Part shown: positions 22,548-33,675 of the stretch, piece after piece
Layout: each line of letters begins with the position of its first letter
How positions within the stretch are numbered: the first letter of the stretch is position 1
From: Galeruca laticollis
Lineage: Eukaryota; Arthropoda; Insecta; Coleoptera; Chrysomelidae
Direction: 5' to 3'
Assembly (NCBI GenBank): GCA_963921935.1
Contig: OY998176.1
Coordinates: 169,752,445 to 169,816,444, forward strand
DNA length: 64,000 bases
Notes under the pieces: model-generated
The model's database searches: none
Told to the model about the DNA's origin: nothing
The model's input: the letters and a program-made list of their open reading frames with translations, nothing else
Position numbers and translations under genes: made by a program

Positions 22548-23793
22548 TTGAAGAATTTGAGAGAGGAGCTGGAAAGGCGCAAAATAGAGGATGAGTATCT
22601 AACCATAAAATACTTTGATAAAATTCCCACTATTGTGAACACTACGGAGGAACTCACATACATAAATATATTCTACACCAATGTAGATTCTCTTTATGCA
22701 AAACAAGCCGATTTCTTTTCATTTACTTCATCTACCTTCAATATTCACATTTTTGCGATAGCAGAATCCTGGTTATCCGTTAGAATGGCTAGGCTCTCTC
22801 ATTAACCCCAATGGTTATAGCTTATAACGTAAGGATAGATCAAATAGAATTGGAGGTGGTGTTTGCATTTTCTTTCATGAAGAGTTCTTCAAAAATTGTA
22901 TTATTAAGTCGATTCCACGTGATCTGGAGGGAATCGAATCTGTTTTGTTTAAAATTGTTTTTCCTAACTCAGTCATTTTGCATATATTTATTATATATAG
23001 ACCTCTTCTGTCATATGATTTTACAATCTCCATGTGTGAGCATATTGAAGAATGTAGTAAAAATAAAGGAAATCTTATCATTCTTGGCGATTTTAATTTT
23101 AATGATTTGCTGTGGCCCATTCTTTCTCCTCTTGATGGCAATAATCCTAGCGTCCCTTTTTATAACTCATTTTTTGAAACTAATCTGAAACAATTTATAA
23201 ATGGGCCGACAAGGTTCCGTCTAGGTAATGAACCTTCAGTATTAGACCTTGTAATCTCTAATAAAGAGGTGCTGATTTCCGACATTTTCTATTTGCCCCC
23301 AATTGGTATCTCAGATCATGTTGTTTTTCATACTAAAGTCCAGCTGGATACATCTAGTAATATCAGTAAAAAAATAGAAGAATCCTTCACTAAAACCGAT
23401 TATCAAAAATTAAATAACTATTTCAATCAAACAGAGTGGCCGGTACCAGATGGTTACACCTGTGAATTTGTGTGGGAAAAATATAAAGAAATGATATATA
23501 AGAGGATAGGAGAATGTTCCAAAACTTATACAGTGAAAACTAACCCTAGATATCCATGGATTGATAATCACTTAATCCAATTGAGTGGAGAGAAACAATG
23601 CTTGTGGATAAGAGTTAGGAAAAATCCATCCGAAGAAAACATTCGCTTGCACAGGCAGTATTCAAACAGACTCACACTGCAGTTGAGATTAGCACGAAAC
23701 AATTACGAGAATCGAATAACCAGAAGAGGTCCAAAAGCTTTTTATAAATATGTTAAATCCAAATTCTCCTCTAAAACTGGTGTACCATTATAA
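22548..23793 (+). pseudogene. CR1-like ORF2, endonuclease and linker
   Basis: I-N-I-F-Y-T-N-V-D-S-L near 22660 and A-I-A-E-S-W-L near 22760 open the APE-type endonuclease. A frame change follows near 22800 and one TAA near 22833. The open piece 22945-23793 (282 codons) contains Y-R-P-L-L-S, L-I-I-L-G-D-F-N-F (catalytic Asp and Asn) near 23075, S-V-L-D-L-V-I-S near 23240 and I-S-D-H-V-V-F (catalytic S-D-H) near 23313. It then runs through a basic linker to K-A-F-Y-K-Y-V-K. The endonuclease catalytic residues are preserved, so decay is fairly recent relative to the other LINEs. Confidence 0.85.
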
Positions 23794-23813
23794 GAAAAAT
23801 CAAACGGAGACAT

Positions 23814-25570
23814 TTGCAACGAGGAAGAAGTATGCGATATTTTGCCGAAACTTTTGCAAATGCATTTACAATAGACTCTGATTTAACAACTCCCGTCATG
23901 CCACCAGCTACTAGAAATATGAACTCACTAAATACGGTTAATATCACAGTGGAAACAGTTGAAGAAGTATTAAAGAATCTGAAAATCGCAGCTTCTCCTA
24001 GAATTGAGAAAATATCCCCTACAGTCTATAAAAATTGCGCAGACAGTCTAGCACTATCCAACCTTATGTCAAGATCACTAAAAGAAAATCCCATTCCTGC
24101 CTCATGGAAATCAGGAGTAATTACGCCTATCTATAAAAATGTAAATAAAATGCATTCGACGAATTATCAGTCTATAACGGTTACACCAACCTCAGTTAGA
24201 ATTATGGAGAGATTCATTGTTAAATGATAAAATCATTCCAGATTCTCAGCATGGTTTTATACCTAATCGATCAGTAACCAGTAATCTTCCAATTGCTCTT
24301 AACGACTGAACATTATATTCAGATCATTACGAACCTGTCGATGTGGTATACATAGATTTTTCTAGAGCCTTCGATAATGTATCCATTAAAAAGCTACTAG
24401 CGAAATTGGAACATTCCGGAGTGTGTGGTGAGCTGTTGGCATGGCTGAAAAAGTATTCATTATGTCGAATTTTCCAAGTACAATATTAGGATAACTTAAG
24501 TAATTCCCGTGAAGTGCGTAGTGGGGTACTTCAAGGTTCCATTTTGGGTCCTATCCTTTTCCTGGTATACTCTTCTGATTCAACTGCTAAGTTTAAATGC
24601 AAAAACAAATCGTTTGCCGATGACATGAAGTTTTACCATTGTCCTGATACTCAAAACTCTATTTAACAGAACCTGGATGAATTATTAAAATGGTGCAAGG
24701 AGTGGATCATACCAGTAAACTTTAACCAGTGTTGTGCTTTGCAGTGCGGTTAGAACAATCCATGTGTCATATATTATCTTGAATCAGAGCCTATTGAATT
24801 AGTTCCGGAAGTCATTGATTTGAGAGTCATAATTAATAAAGTTCTGGGTTGTTCCTCGCCGACTGCAAAAGCGGTTAACAGGGCAAACTCAGCTCTGTAC
24901 TTGATATCTAAGGCATTTCCAAGAATGAGTCTAGGCTTGTTGTTGAGGCTATACAAAAGTTACGTCCGACCTCACTTATAATTTGCTATCTCTGTTTGGT
25001 CTCCGCACCTCAGACGTGATATAAACCTTATAGAGGGATTTTAAATGAAACTCGACGTTTTTAACTAATTCAACAATATAATGAAAAATGTTGAAAATTC
25101 TAAAAAATTGACAGAATTTTCAACTTTTTTCATTAAATTGTGGAATTACTTAGAAACGTTGAGTTTCATTTGAAACACTAATATGAGTAGATTCCACGAA
25201 GTAAGGGTCGAGACAGTTAATTTCTTATAGAGGGAGTTCAACGTAGAGCTATAAAATTGCCACTAAATTTTTCTCACTTAAACTATGAAACAAAACTAAG
25301 CAGTCTCAGGCTGACAACTCTATCGGAAAAAAGAGAGAGGGGTGATGTCATTACAACGATCAGGATTCTAAGAGATGACTTTTGGCACACTTCTAACTTT
25401 TTTACATTAAATAAAGATAACAGGTTAAGAGGTCACAATTGTAAATTGACAAAAGAATCTTTTAGATCTAGTGTTAGGTAAAACTTTCTAGTAAATAGAG
25501 TATTCGATAAATGGAACAGTTGAGGTAGTGACATCGTATCAGTTCCTTCTCTGAATAGCTTCAAGAATGG
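23814..25570 (+). pseudogene. CR1-like ORF2, reverse transcriptase and C-terminal region
   Basis: The open piece 23814-24227 holds the fingers (W-K-S-G-V-I-T-P-I-Y-K). Then Q-H-G-F-I-P-N-R-S near 24247, V-V-Y-I-D-F-S-R-A-F-D (motif A) near 24345, V-L-Q-G-S-I-L-G-P near 24530, and S-F-A-D-D-M-K-F-Y near 24610. Stops at about 24308, 24488, 24664 and 24752 interrupt it. About a dozen residues after L-F-L-V-Y-S seem deleted. The C-terminal region Y-V-R-P-H-L near 24960 and H-L-R-R-D-I near 25010 is split by a MITE and resumes with V-Q-R-R-A-I-K-L near 25240. W-N-S occurs near 25520. Confidence 0.8.
25039..25223. repeat. Palindromic MITE inside CR1-like LINE, flanked by 12-bp direct repeats
   Basis: The left arm contains AAATGAAACTCGACGTTTTT and the right arm AGAAACGTTGAGTTTCATTT, arms of about 65 bp around a short centre at 25102-25112. 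The direct repeat CTTATAGAGGGA occurs on both sides (25027-25038 and 25224-25235). Removing the insert plus one repeat restores the LINE reading across I-N-L-I-E-G-V-Q-R-R. About 45 bp between the right arm and the second repeat belong to the insert. A single arm recurs at 62634-62712. Confidence 0.85.
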
Positions 25571-25781
25571 GCTGGATAGGTGTTCTTGATCTTGTATTGT
25601 ACTTGATTAGTGTTTTATAATTCTATAGTGCTACTATCTTTTTAAATCTCAATTTATTTTGAGCTAAGTTTGTAAAATTAGTTCTACTAACCTATTAGTA
25701 CATATGTAACTTGATTTCGTAATTGAACCGTATAAGCGTTGCTTTGGCTCGTAATCACTGTGTAATAATAATAATAATGAA

Positions 25782-26441
25782 ATTTAAGATAGCCATATCA
25801 ATCGTTCGAGTGAAAAGTACCCAATACCACTGCTATGCCCGTATTTCGATGTTTTATTTAACAACATGCCAATCATGTTGATCCACTACACCCACATGAT
25901 TATTGTACTTCTTCAGAACCCGTGGTTAAGGTATATTTTCATTTTCTTATGCTTTTATATCCCACCGGGGTGCTTGAGATATAGGCTCGATATTATCATG
26001 ATTTGTTGTAGTGGTTACACTTATATTGTAATTCTATTTCAAGAAGAAAATCTCACCATTCGTATCAAATATGTGATCAAATGTTACGGGACGCTCTTTG
26101 GCTAAGCTCCTGGAATCTTTAAGTAGACATTTCCTCGCAACTTAACAGTATTTCTAAATCCATTCTCTTGCAGATGCGACAATAACTCTACTTGTAAATG
26201 AATTGTCGAAATAAACGCAGTGGCTTGTTGGTCTATAACACCATCCTGAAAATTTACAACCACTCTTGCTCTCAACTTCAAATATTGATTTTTGGCCATG
26301 TTTCAGCTCGACAGTAAAACTCAAATTTGAAGCAATTACCATTAAAACCACATAACGCCCAAAGTTTGTATCCAAAGCTAATCGGTTTCCCGCGTTTGAA
26401 TCGACAAATTATTTTCGTTTCGCAGTAGTACATTGATGCCG

Positions 26442-26492
<51 letters not shown>

Positions 26493-26639
26493 CGTTTCAT
26501 TTTGAGATATCGATTCATAGACATACACTTCTTCACAATTTCTGCTCCAAGATACTCCTCTTCAGACGAGCAATTTGCAATAACCCGAAAACATAAAAAT
26601 ACTCATAAACATCTTCAGTTCTTCAAATGTAAAGTTTGT
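25782..26639. other. Intervening AT-rich sequence with a microsatellite
   Basis: No gene recognised. It includes the (AT)n run at 26445-26487. Overlapping short frames on the minus strand (26102-26490) have no motifs. Confidence 0.5.
26445..26487. repeat. (AT)n microsatellite
   Basis: About 21 uninterrupted AT dinucleotides. Confidence 0.95.
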
Positions 26640-26705
26640 GTCATTTTTTAATACTGCAGCACATCTGACCATTTGTTAATTTTTTGTCCATCTGGTGTAC
26701 TTACA
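26640..26705 (-). pseudogene. pol: Old errantivirus-like pol relic, left fragment
   Basis: On the minus strand this continues the reading of the fragment at 33949-34447: G-H-V at the other side of the insertion is followed here by S-T-P-D-G-Q-K, the block that follows Y-L-G-H-V in this family. The TACA at 26702-26705 is one copy of the target duplication of the inserted element. Similarity fades left of about 26640. Confidence 0.6.
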
Positions 26706-26962
26706 CTTTATGTTTTCAAGTTAAAACTTTACTTTTTTAAAAATTATTTAATTACAATAATTACACTTTATTAATATTTATTGAAGTTAACAATATGATG
26801 TCTATAATCATTCTAAATATAAAATATGTATAATGAAGCTATGCGGTGTCCAGTAGTGCAATTCAGCATTATGACGTAGTCGATCGTCCGATGATGGTTC
26901 GATGTAACAATGCCATATAAGGTCACGAATTCAGCTGACGGGACATCTATCGTTCCATAACT
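26706..26962 (-). repeat. 3' LTR, 257 bp
   Basis: Aligns end to end with 33688-33944 with six substitutions by eye and no gaps. On the minus strand it starts AGTTATGGAACGATAG and ends in CATAAAG. Confidence 0.93.
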
Positions 26963-26978
26963 CCTCCATCCCCAAAGA
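26963..26978 (-). other. Polypurine tract
   Basis: On the minus strand the bases directly before the 3' LTR read CTTTGGGGATGGAGG, the expected plus-strand primer. Confidence 0.7.
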
Positions 26979-26982
26979 AAAC

Positions 26983-28404
26983 TCAAGGGTGAAGCGAGGG
27001 TGGAACCACTTGAGCTGGATCGATGTTGGTAGGCTTCTTTTTATGCTGAAAAACCTTTCTCATAAGGTTTCTATATTTAAATAGGAAATAACAGATTAGA
27101 AGTATGCAGATTATGGTACTTGAACTGATAGCAATTCGAGAAAAGGCCACAGGCATCTTGAGTTCATCAAGCGGATTTGCATTGTTTTCTTGAAGTTGCA
27201 GTTCATGAAGTTTGTCTAAGTTGATTTTTTTTAGCTGAATTTCCTGGATATTCAAAATTGGAAGTGGTACTTCTTGGATTCCTTCGAGAGCTATAGGATG
27301 TCCTTCGATGATATCTTTTTCGTCTTTGTATGTGTATTTTGTAGTAGCTATAGAGCATCTTGGCGGGATTGTTAATAAATAGCTTCCTTGTAAGACTGAA
27401 ACTCCTGATTCTTCACAATCTGTTTTTATTTTTTGTGATTCTGGGAATATTACAATGTAATGGCTTTCGTTAATTTCTTCTATTATTGGTTCGGAGACTT
27501 TTACAGCGATTTGTTGGCAATTCTCTGGCGAGGATGTGACTGAGAGGAGAGATGTGATGCAGTCTTGTGTTTCTCTGGTTACTTGTAGCCTGTTGGTTTT
27601 ACAGTAGTAGACGGATTGGAGATCGATGCATTCCTCTTCTTGATACTGATATTGGTTGTTGCTCATAATTAGGTAAGTAGAAGGCGGAATAAGGACAGAG
27701 TTATTTATATTAGGTACGGAATATAAGTGGTAGTAGGTAAATACATCTGGATGGACCAGTGGAAATTCTAGTGAAAATATGATTTTATCTTTATCATAAT
27801 AAACTTTAGTATTAACAATAGCATAATATTTTAATATTTGGTTTTCATTGTATAATAATTGATCATATGTGTATGTGTTATATAAAATTTGGACTATTTC
27901 TTTAAGCCCCTCACGGGAGATTACGCTTTGATGCAGAACATCTAAACTGGCAAAACTTACTGCATTTTCGATGTCATTAAGAAAGCTGGACATAGAGTCC
28001 AGATTGATTTTTATTTGACTAAAAATTTCTGGAAATTCTATGTAGTGAGAATAATCATAAGATGTTTCGTTGAGTGCTTTTCCTAATTCAATAATTTTGT
28101 TGGATATTAGAAGCTGATTATTTGAAATTATTGATATTGATTCTTTAACGCTATCCATAAGATTTTTGTTAAGAGTTATTTGTGAATTTACTTCTCTAAT
28201 GATTTTATTTTGATCATTTTGCAGTTCGCTAATACTTGCGTATATTTTGTTGGCATCTTCTTGGTCCATATTGCCAGTAACGAGTTTCACTAGCGAGCCA
28301 AGGGGGTTGATTATTCCTCTTTTAATTCGATTAGATGGAAATATGGAGTTCATTTCAACATTTATACTATTAACAAATTGCAATTGTTTATAAACATTTC
28401 TCAA
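26983..28404 (-). pseudogene. env: Env, fusion-subunit part, long open frame cut off from its N-terminus by a frameshift
   Basis: A 473-codon open frame coding for most of an errantivirus-type Env, a homologue of the baculovirus F fusion protein. A furin-like site R-I-K-R precedes G-I-I-N-P-L-G-S near residue 28, the start of the fusion subunit. It is followed by a heptad-rich helical region (about residues 45-150), a Cys-containing ectodomain (about 255-360) and a single hydrophobic anchor I-C-I-L-L-I-C-Y-F-L-F with a basic Lys-rich cytoplasmic tail. The first ATG at 28404 is not the true start: the N-terminal subunit is in another frame at 28401-28631. In the family Env is made from a spliced mRNA; I could not identify the splice sites. 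Confidence 0.85.
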
Positions 28405-28631
28405 AGAATGTTCATGAATATGGTTCGTCTTATTAATAAGTTGTTTAATGAGTAATATTGTGAACTTAGATTTGTAATTTGATTCCGGATGGGGTTTGTA
28501 GGGATATAGTGTAAAAATGTATGGGAAGCGATTTTCACCCTAGCTGGTCCTAGTTCGAAAGATAGGCTGCCAGGATTACTTTTCAAGGATTTAATCTGTA
28601 TCTTCTGGTTCGTCACTGTCTGAAGAGTCAA
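28401..28631 (-). pseudogene. env: Env N-terminal subunit in a different frame
   Basis: A 76-codon frame overlapping the 3' end of pol by about 40 bp. It contains L-G-P-A-R-V-K-I and F-L-H-Y-I, blocks expected before the cleavage site in this Env family. The frame ends at TAG/TAA 28401-28403, where the fusion subunit is read in another frame, so a small indel near 28410-28430 has separated the subunits. Without it Env cannot be made in one piece. Confidence 0.7.
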
Positions 28632-29620
28632 CGTCCTGTGAAGTTACATTGATTAGTTTTCTTACGGGTTTAAATAGTTGTTTATGATAGTTGTTTTTGT
28701 AAGTCCTTACTGTAATATCTTTTGATGTCAAAATGTGTTCGGGTTTATATGGAGGTTTAGTTTTAGATTGTCGTTCCGATTGTTTCCTGTAAAGGGTAGT
28801 GCCAGGAGGAATGTCTGGGAGATCTGTACGTTTTTCGTTCAATTTTTCAATATTTTTTTGTTTTTTGTTACTAGTGTCGGTATGTATTCTGTCATATAAT
28901 TGTTTCTTAGTTTCTTCATGTTCATTTAATTGAATGTTATCTGGTTGAGCTTCGTCGTCGATTTCGATGGGATCTTTTAGGTGAAGATGTCCTAGAAGAA
29001 GGTCAATAGGCTTATGTTTGGTGACAGAGTGAATTGAGTTATTGTATCCCAAAATGGACAATCTCAATTTCTCGAATGGGTTTAATTTTGGATTCGTTAG
29101 GGATAATGTTCTCATGTGTTCTAATATTGTAGAATGAAATATTTCTACGATTGCATTGCTATTAGGATTATGTGGAAGAGTATAATGCCAGTTAATACCA
29201 TATAATTTAGCAAAGCCTTTGAGAGTGGATTGAGTAAATTCTGTGCCATTATCAGATACAATGTTTTCTGGAATTTTATACGTAGAAATGAATTGTAATA
29301 ATGACTGATAGATGTGAATCGCAGATAATGTTGGAATTATGTGACCTTGTCCAAATCTACTAAAACTGTCACATACTGTCATCGTAATTGTATTGTCAAA
29401 TTTAAAAGTGTCTATGTGTAACGTTTCGAGTGGTTTTCTTGGAGTTGGGGTTAGCTGAAGTTTTATTAGAGGCGGGTGTCTCTCATATTTAACTTGTTGA
29501 CAAATGTAACAGTTATTGATAAAATCTTTTACGTCGTTATTCAGTTTTGGCCAATTAAATTTGGTTTTTAGTTGGTTAGCAGTCTCGTGAATTCCCCTGT
29601 GATTTGTAATGCCTTCGTGT
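28591..29620 (-). pseudogene. pol: Pol: integrase
   Basis: The zinc-binding part (N-H-R-G-I-H near 29600 and N-C-Y-I-C near 29510) lies just after an in-frame TAA at 29620-29622. The DDE core follows: V-C-D-S-F-S-R-F-G (Asp) at the start of the open piece 28591-29382, I-V-S-D-N-G-T-E-F-T (Asp) near 29255, and V-E-I-F-H-S-T-I (Glu) near 29150. The C-terminal domain ends with an acidic tail S-D-E-P-E-D-T-D and TAA at 28591. All three catalytic residues are intact. It would insert the cDNA into host DNA. Confidence 0.85.
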
Positions 29621-30213
29621 TATTGTTTTATAAGTTTTTGTTGTTGGGATTCGATTTTAATGTCATGTAGTATAATATTTGATTTGATTAAGATAAATGC
29701 AGAGCTTTTAAAGGTCTGGGGAACTATTCTACATATGGTTTTGAGAAGAGTTTCATCGATATCGTTCTGAAAATAAAAGGCATACCGTTTCTTCGGAACA
29801 GCATGGTCTTTTAAGAATTGAATAATTTGGTTTTCAAAAGAATTTTCACTCACATGTAAGAACCATCTGGTTCTTGCAGGGTTATCGAATAATTTTTTAA
29901 TTTCTTGATGAGGATTTTGATCAGTTTTGATTATTACTATTTGATTTGAAAATACATTTAATGGTTTCTCGGTTATTTCGATTCCAAGTATTGGGTTTTC
30001 TAAACTAGTGTGTATTGTTTGATCGTCATTTTCGTCATGTGAATCTGCTTCGGGAACGAGAGATTGAGAGTCTGATTTGGTTGTAGCGTTAGTTTCATTA
30101 AATTCTTTCATATATTGAAAAATTGGCGGTAGATCAGAGCCGGAACTATTTTTGTTATCTATTGGATGAATTTCTATACGGGAAAGGGCATCCGCTCCGC
30201 ATTCGTGTTGCAA
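29620..30213 (-). pseudogene. pol: Pol: RNase H-integrase linker
   Basis: A 197-codon acidic frame starting at A-D-A-L-S-R-I-E, the conserved end of the gypsy RNase H domain, and ending at the nonsense codon 29620-29622. The preceding RNase H frame ends at 30174, so a frameshift lies between about 30174 and 30213. Confidence 0.75.
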
Positions 30214-31544
30214 AAACCTTTTTTATATACGATTTCGTAGTCAAATTCCTCTAACTTCAGTCTCCAACGGACAAGTCGGGAATTTGATTCCTTTACAGAC
30301 ATTAGCCCTTGTAGAGGTTTATGATCGGTGACGATTTTGAATTTATTGCCGAAAAGATATGGCCGGAAATGCTTTGTACCCCGAACTATTGCTAACAACT
30401 CTTTTTCAATTGTTGAATAATTTTGTTCAGCAGCGTTAAGTGTACGAGAAGCATATGCTATGGCTTTGTCTCCACCGATTGGTCCTTGGGAGAGGACTGC
30501 TCCTATTGCGAAATTACTTGCATCTGTGGTCAAAATGAATTTTTTGGTGAAATCGGGGTAGATGAGAATGGGTTCATTGATTAGAAGAGATTTGCAATCT
30601 TCGAATGTCTTTATGTAAATCGGGTCAAGTATATTGATGTGAGCGCCTTTTTTTAAACAGCTTGTAAAGGGTTTGGTTAATTTGGCAAAATTTTTTATAA
30701 ACTTTCTGTAGTACCCGAGAAGGCCTAAGAAAGCTTTTATGTCTTTCGTGGTTTTCGGTAAGGGGTAGTTGGTAATAGCTTTTACTTTATCAGGATTGGG
30801 TTTGATGCCTTGAGGGGTGACAATATGACCTAGAAATGATACTTCTTTTCTAAGAAATTCGGATTTGTCGAGTTGAACCTTGAGGTTACTCTCACGAAGC
30901 TTTTGGAAAACACTTTTTAAATTAATAATATGTTCTTGGAGTGAGCTTGAAAAGACAATTATGTCGTCCATATAGACGAAATAAATTTTATTACGGAGTT
31001 CTTTTAGTACATTATCCATGACCCTCTGAAATGTTGCAGGGGCGTTCTTTAAACCGAAAGGCATTCTGACGTATTCGAAATGACCATTTTCAACGTTAAA
31101 AGCGGTTTTCTTAATATCGTCGGGATGCATTTCAATTTGATGAAATCCACTGGCTAAATCTAAGGTGGTGAAATAATAACAGCGTCCAAGTTTGTCAAGT
31201 ATGTCAGTTATGTTTGGAATGGGATAACGGTCGTCAATGGTCTCTTCATTGATTTTTCGGTAATCAACGACGATGCGCCATTTCTTTCTTCCAGATGCAT
31301 CAGCTTTTTTGGGAACAAATCATATAGGAGATGTCCACGGTGAGTCGCTAGGCCTAATAATCCCTTTTTCTAGCATGTCGTTAATCTGACGTTCGACTTC
31401 AGGTTTATGGATGTAGGGGTATCGATATGACTTAGTATAGACTGGAAGTTCGTCTGTTGTTTTAATTTTATGTTTGACTTGGTTGGTGAAAGATAGGGGT
31501 AAATTTTCTTCATGGAATATGTCACGAAATTGTTTACAGAGTTT
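30174..31544 (-). pseudogene. pol: Pol: reverse transcriptase and RNase H
   Basis: N-terminal fingers follow the TAA at 31545-31547, with P-S-D-S-P-W-T-S-P-I and then a TGA near 31319 where the family has Trp. The open piece starts at 31130. Catalytic Y-M-D-D is at 30963-30974, L-D-L-A-S-G-F-H (motif A) near 31165, and M-P-F-G-L-K-N near 31060. Y-L-G/F-L-G-H-I-V is near 30830. RNase H shows T-T-D-A-S-N-F-A near 30530 and D-H-K-P-L-Q-G near 30320. The frame runs off into a stop at 30174 after R-M-P-F. Catalytic residues are kept but at least two nonsense codons and a terminal frameshift prevent a complete Pol. Confidence 0.88.
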
Positions 31545-32390
31545 TTAGATTTCGAATTTTTCTTTTGAATTGAAATGAGAAGTTAGAATGCATTGGGCAG
31601 TGTCGAAATTATAGGGATGATCGTCGGCAGGGCTTTGAACAGAAATTTGGAAGATTTCGTAATTGTCTTCAAAAGGTTCTACAACTATGGGTTTGTATAG
31701 AAAGACATCTTGAACATTTTCGGAGGTATTTATAATATCAACTGAGGCATATCCATTTTTTGAGAAAGTGACACCTTCTTTGATACTACAACTAGATAGT
31801 TCAGTGTATGGAATTCTAACAGTACCATTTGGTATATTGACAGGTATTTTTGCGGTTTCTATGGAATTGGGTTCAACATGAGCGAAAAATAAAAGTTTGC
31901 CTTTAGATGAGTAGTGAGATAATGGTAGGTTTGCGTTTTGTGTTTTTAAAAGTGAATTTTTTAGATCGATATGTACTTCTAAATCCTTTAAAGTTTCGTA
32001 ACCTATCAAGCCGTCAAAGAAATGGTGGAATTTAAAAAGATGGAATTTCATGATTTTATTTTAGTTGACTTTGCGAAAAGCTGGAATTTTAGCGCAAAAA
32101 TCTCTAGTAGTTGTTTGGAAGACTGAGCTGATGGTAATTGGTTCTTCATAGATATAATTTGGGAAATAATTTTCAGCAATTTCGGGGCTTATAAATGACT
32201 TTGAAGCTCCGGTATCTATCAATAATTTTAAGGGAGGATCAGAAATTATTATGTATGGAAGATCTTTTTTGTCATAAATGGAAAAAATTTCTACGTCTGA
32301 TTTGTTGGTATTGTTGTGGAGATGGAAGTGCGAATCGATTTTGGTTTCGACTAAAGTTGGATCTTTTAAATGTATTTGACGAGATGCCAC
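31545..32390 (-). pseudogene. pol: Pol: aspartic protease and following domain
   Basis: The open piece 32061-32390 carries the protease active site L-L-I-D-T-G-A-S near 32215. A TAA at 32061-32063 falls in K-V-N-x-N-K, after which the same frame continues (31545-32051) with F-F-D-G-L-I-G-Y-E. The family usually has Gln at such a place, so a CAA-to-TAA change is likely. The protease frame overlaps the end of gag by about 120 bp and by coordinate arithmetic is in the +1 frame relative to gag. It starts after a TGA at 32391-32393, so Gag-Pol expression would need a frameshift in that window unless an indel has moved it. Confidence 0.8.
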
Positions 32391-33444
32391 TCATAGGAGT
32401 TGGTTTGGGCTGACGGAAATTTGAATTAGGTTTCCACACATTACTCGGTGCTCTTGAAAGTTGTTGAGGACCGAAAACTTGTCTATCAGTCGGGAATCTA
32501 TGTGGGGTGAATCTGGGTTGAACATTGATTGGTCCACGAGGAAATGGATTTGAAAAATTTTGTATTGGCATTAAATTTTGACCGAAGTTAGGGACATTAA
32601 AATTAGTTTGATTTTGATAGTTTTGATTAAATTTTGGATATGGTTTATTCTTAAAAGTTTCGTTATTTGATCTTTGAAGGTGACGGATATTATTTTCTGC
32701 AATAATAAATTGTCTAGCTGTTGCAAGAGTATCGGGTTTCATAGCTCGAATTGTGGAGCCCATAGGTTCTTTCAAACCGGCCAGAAATATTTCTAAAGCA
32801 TGTGTATTGTAAAAATTTTTCTTTACGGTTGCACCAGCTTGACTAGTTTCATGACAATCAACGTAATTATGAAGAGCACTTAAATTAGACATTACTCTAG
32901 TGTAAAAATTAAGAGCAGGTTCGTTAGAATTTTGTCTCAACTGATCTAAATCAAAGAGTAATCCGTTTTCGTCTCTCTGGTCGCCGAAGTGAGCTACCAG
33001 AGTGCTTTTAACTGTTTCCCAATCTTTGTTTATGCAAATACTGTAAACTTCTCTCGCGTTTCCAACTAATTTTCCATATATTCCGAAAATTAAACTAATG
33101 TTTTGAACGCAATTGACATTTGCGGGATTTGGATCCCAATAAGTTTTAATTAGAGTGTTACTCGTCTCTAAGAAAGACGCTAATTCAAGCGGATTACCAT
33201 CAAATTTTGGTACGATTTCTAATAATTTAATTTCAAATTTGGGAACAGACATTGTTGAACTTAATTGACTATTATTAGATTTAATATTTTCTTCAATGCT
33301 TAAACTATTTAAAATAGAACTAACTTCTAATACTGAACTTCCTTTTTCTTCGTCAGAAGAATTAAAATTAAAATTTGATTCAATACTAATATTAAGCTCA
33401 CTGTCGCTTTCCACTATGGAATCTTCAGATGAGGAGAATGACAT
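32272..33444 (-). CDS. gag: Gag of errantivirus-like element, 390 codons, open
   Basis: An uninterrupted frame starting at ATG 33442-33444, 243 bp from the 5' LTR. The N-terminal 70 residues are Ser/Glu-rich and acidic. The centre (about residues 75-270) is the capsid-like part, with P-K-F-D-G-N-P-L-E-L and F-L-A-G-L-K-E-P. The C-terminal 120 residues are Asn/Gln/Pro/Arg-rich, with no Cys-Cys-His-Cys knuckle, as is known for gypsy-type Gag, where a basic tail packages RNA. It is the only gene of this element without a visible break. The final 40 residues overlap the protease frame. Confidence 0.85.
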   Translation of the reverse strand: MSFSSSEDSIVESDSELNISIESNFNFNSSDEEKGSSVLEVSSILNSLSIEENIKSNNSQLSSTMSVPKFEIKLLEIVPKFDGNPLELASFLETSNTLIKTYWDPNPANVNCVQNISLIFGIYGKLVGNAREVYSICINKDWETVKSTLVAHFGDQRDENGLLFDLDQLRQNSNEPALNFYTRVMSNLSALHNYVDCHETSQAGATVKKNFYNTHALEIFLAGLKEPMGSTIRAMKPDTLATARQFIIAENNIRHLQRSNNETFKNKPYPKFNQNYQNQTNFNVPNFGQNLMPIQNFSNPFPRGPINVQPRFTPHRFPTDRQVFGPQQLSRAPSNVWKPNSNFRQPKPTPMSGISSNTFKRSNFSRNQNRFALPSPQQYQQIRRRNFFHL

Positions 33445-33675
33445 AGGCTAAGAAAGATAATAGGATAAATAATATGAGCAACTTACAGTAAAATTGCGAT
33501 GATTTCCATTGATCCTCGATGGACTGCACTCTCTGGATTGGCACCGTAATCTTCTCAAACGTTTATGTGCACTTTTCGGATTGTCCAAAATTTGGAAAAT
33601 TTCGCGATGAAGGTTCTTCCAAATAAACAGTAGAAACTGAAGGATAATACACGATGAGAATCCTTTTGGATCCTA

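Larger units (their letters stand above)
22340..25780 (+). mobile_element. CR1-like non-LTR retrotransposon, decayed
   Basis: Endonuclease, reverse transcriptase and a long C-terminal region with R-x-H-L-R-R-D and L-R-G-H-N-C-K-L blocks follow in one orientation. The element ends in a (TAA)n tail at about 25763-25778. The C-terminal blocks and absence of RNase H suit the CR1 group. It carries frameshifts near 22800 and 23790, many nonsense codons in the reverse transcriptase, and a palindromic insertion at 25039-25223. A Lys-rich stretch at 22440-22550 could be the end of ORF1. Confidence 0.8.

Noticed and set aside
26102..26490. Several overlapping minus-strand ORFs near the (AT)n run
   Set aside because: One is partly a translation of the microsatellite (Tyr-Ile repeats) and the others lack motifs.
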